64,000 nt of DNA from contig CM056391.1 in NCBI GenBank assembly GCA_029718625.1, forward strand, positions 3,789,677-3,853,676. Direction: 5' to 3'. A program made the translations under genes and the position numbers. Below, one piece after another: positions 61,645 to 64,000 of this stretch. Numbering within the stretch: position 1 is the first letter of the stretch; every line of letters starts with the position of its first letter. Origin of the DNA: Synaphobranchus kaupii. Taxonomy: Eukaryota > Chordata > Actinopteri > Anguilliformes > Synaphobranchidae. The notes beneath the pieces were generated by a model. The model saw only the letters and a program-made list of their open reading frames with translations, did no database searches and was not told the DNA's origin.

Positions 61645-62636
61645 TCTGTCTCATTCAGCTGGTTGAGCTGCACATGAAGTGTCTTCTTCCTCCGACTCGG
61701 ATCTGCGCGAGCTGCAGTCTGATTGGGAAGCTGAGATCACGTGCTCCTGAGTCAAGCACACGCTCTTCTGTGCTGTGCTGTGCTCTCCCGTGTCGATAGC
61801 AGAGGTCTCCTAGAAAGAGTGGCGCTTCGTTTGAGGCCGGTTTCTGGTGAAATACGCCATGTGCCTTCCACTAAATCTGAGCAGATGAGCTGGCAGCCTG
61901 GTGCATTCACATCTGAAACTGTTCCTGCTCAAGTCACCCTCAGTGCTCACAACCGTTTTTTGTTTTTGTTTATTTGGCCATCCTACATATTTATGTTCTT
62001 TTTTTTTTTTTTTAGAAAAACCTATCACCCGTTGGTGCATTCAACCACACACTTCCCCTTCGGATTGATTTTACGCCTGCCCGAATATGTATATATGCTT
62101 ACATGTGCACAAGCATAGATGCCCATATGCTAATGTTGCGTTGAATTTATGATGCACTGGAGTCATTAGCAGTGATGACAGGTCCTGCCTGCGTTCGCTC
62201 AGTAAATATAAACTGTATCTGATAGTGGAGGCCCCTGCGGGCGGTGAAAATGCGCGCCTACGTCCACAGAGCAGACCGGAGGGAAGGCCGAGCCCTTTCA
62301 CTTTTAGCTGAAAGAGCTCATTTGGGAGGGGAGAAAACACCTTTTTTAGGGTGTCGTGTTTGGTGTAGGCAGTGGGGTTGGAGAGGCTGTGGGAGAAATC
62401 CCGGCTGTACCGGGTGATAAATGTCATAACTGGCGTTTTCGTGAGCGGGGAGACTGTAGCGGGATCTCACCTCGGATGACACGCGCGTTACCTTGTCAGG
62501 GTAATGGAGAGCGATCAGTTGGCTGATATTTATGTGAAGGCGTCATCGGATCCAGTGCAAATGAAAATAAAAAGAAACTCGCTCCGCGAGACGTCTGTTT
62601 GGGCTCGACTGGCACTGTTCTTTTGGGCGGATAAAA
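61645..62636. other. Non-coding intron sequence, partly CpG-rich
   Basis: No exon recognised. A T-run lies at 61998-62014. A CpG-richer block (62180-62600) contains AGTAAATATAAACTG (a forkhead-like core) and may be regulatory. The ATG at 62504 opens into the 33-bp array and has no identifiable protein upstream of it. Confidence 0.4.
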
Positions 62637-64000
62637 CTAATAATACTGAGCGGGTTTGTCTCCTGTTATATAATAATACTGAGCGGGTGTGTCTCCTGTT
62701 ATATAATAATACTGAGCGGGTGTGTCTCCTGTTATATAATAATACTGAGCGGGTGTGTCTGCTGTTATATAATAATACTGAGCGGGTGTGTCTCCTGTTA
62801 TATAATAATACTGAGCGGGTGTGTCTCCTGTTATATAATAATACTGAGCGGGTGTGTCTGCTGTTATATAATAATACTGAGCGGGTGTGTCTCCTGTTAT
62901 ATAATAATACTGAGCGGGTTTGTCTCCTGTTATATAATAATACTGAGCAGGTGTGTGCTGTTATATAATAATACTGAGCGGGTGTGTCTCCTGTTATATA
63001 ATAATACTGAGCGGGTGTGTCTCCTGTTATATAATAATACTGAGCGGGTGTGTCTCCTGTTATATAATAATACTGAGGGGGTGTGTCTCCTGTTATATAA
63101 TAATACTGAGCAGGTGTGTCTCCTGTTATATAATAATACTGAGCAGGTTTGTCTCCTGTTATATAATAATACTGAGCGGGTTTGTCTCCTGTTATATAAT
63201 AATACTGAGCGGGTTTGTCTCCTGTTATATAATAATACTGAGCGGGTGTGTCTCCTGTTATATAATAATACTGAGCAGGCGTGTCTCCTGTTATATAATA
63301 ATACTGAGCAGGCGTGTCTCCTGTTATATAATAATACTGAGCGGGAGTGTCTCCTGTTATATAATAATACTGAGTGGGTGTGTCTCCTGTTATATAATAA
63401 TACTGAGTGGGTTTGTCTCCTGTTATATAATAATACTGAGTGGGTGTGTCTCCTGTTATATAATAATACTGAGCGGGTTTGTCTCCTGTTATATAATAAT
63501 ACTGAGCGGGTTTGTCTCCTGTTATATAATAATACTGAGCGGGTTTGTCTCCTGTTATATAATAATACTGAGCGGGTTTGTCTCCTGTTATATAATAATA
63601 CTGAGCGGGTGTGTCTCTTGTTATATAATAATACTGAGCGGGTGTGTCTCCTGTTATATAATAATACTGAGCAGGCGTGTCTCCTGTTATATAATAATAC
63701 TGAGCAGGCGTGTCTCCTGTTATATAATAATACTGAGCGGGAGTGTCTCCTGTTATATAATAATACTGAGCGGGTGTGTCTCCTGTTATATAATAATACT
63801 GAGTGGGTTTGTCTCCTGTTATATAATAATACTGAGTGGGTGTGTCTCCTGTTATATAATAATACTGAGCGGGTTTGTCTCCTGTTATATAATAATACTG
63901 AGCGGGTTTGTCTCCTGTTATATAATAATACTGAGCGGGTTTGTCTCCTGTTATATAATAATACTGAGTGGGTTTGTCTCCTGTTATATAATAATACTGA
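62637..64000. repeat. 33-bp minisatellite, ~41 copies, running off the edge
   Basis: Units of 33 bp contain ATAATAATACTGAGCGGGTG and TCTCCTGTTAT, with variants at GCGGGT/GCAGGT/GTGGGT and GTGTC/TTGTC/GCGTC. One unit near 62951 is shortened by 3 bp or more. An identical order of variants recurs 396 bp (12 units) apart (GCAGGCGTG at 63275 and 63671). It gives an open frame with an NNTERVCLLLY repeat, which I do not consider a gene. Confidence 0.97.

Larger units (their letters stand above)
60092..64000 (+). other. ppp3ca: ppp3ca intron 6 (right end not seen)
   Basis: It begins with GTAGGC and splits the Ser261 codon. It contains a 14-bp array, a Tc1 derivative and a 33-bp array that runs off the edge. 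No exon 7 (expected to start by completing Ser261, then YPAVCEF) was found before 64000. Confidence 0.85.

Noticed and set aside
62504..62968. Plus-strand ORF of 154 codons with an 11-residue repeat
   Set aside because: The repeat is a 33-bp tandem array, which keeps frame automatically. The N-terminal 45 residues show no domain, and the frame ends at a shortened unit.

Overview
This is a 64 kb piece of a vertebrate genome, almost certainly a teleost fish. It carries spliced exons with GT-AG introns, deletion derivatives of Tc1-type transposons with TA target sites, tRNA-headed SINE-like repeats of kinds common in fish genomes, and dense CA/TG microsatellites. There is no prokaryotic gene organisation. 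The species cannot be fixed from the sequence.

Only one gene can be supported: ppp3ca, the catalytic A-alpha subunit of calcineurin (protein phosphatase 2B), on the plus strand. Five consecutive internal exons are present (38517-38717, 55556-55680, 56122-56233, 56480-56625, 59952-60091). They join in frame with no indels and encode residues 20 to 260 in human numbering. The metal ligands D90, H92, D118, N150 and H199 are intact. Exon 1 was not found; it should lie upstream of the window or, less likely, in the assembly gap. The exons coding for residues after 260 (H281, the calcineurin B-binding helix, the calmodulin-binding and autoinhibitory segments) lie downstream.

The rest is intron. 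Intron 1 (1-38516, left end not seen) holds scattered SINE and Tc1 remnants, a degraded DUF6729-like coding fragment, and a 15.4 kb AT-rich satellite (12903-28256) of ~170 bp monomers with a ~2.7 kb higher-order period. The satellite runs into a 500-base N gap (28257-28756). Beyond the gap are CpG-rich single-copy sequence (about 29.7-34.7 kb) and a 40-bp minisatellite of nearly 29 copies (35401-36547). Intron 2 (38718-55555) is a series of unrelated minisatellites (37, 46, ~52, 39 and ~15 bp units) and TG tracts, plus a Tc1-type remnant. Introns 3 and 4 are short (441 and 246 bp). Intron 5 (3.3 kb) holds a possible conserved element, a 160-bp TG tract and two tandem arrays. Intron 6 starts with a 14-bp array and leaves the window inside a 33-bp array.

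I see no new multi-gene system. The most unusual content is structural: the intronic satellite with a near-perfect 22-bp palindrome in most monomers, a three-copy family of identically deleted Tc1 elements, a long hairpin at 9.03-9.24 kb, and an exceptional number of independent minisatellites in one gene's introns. Most long open frames here are tandem arrays read through and were not called as genes.
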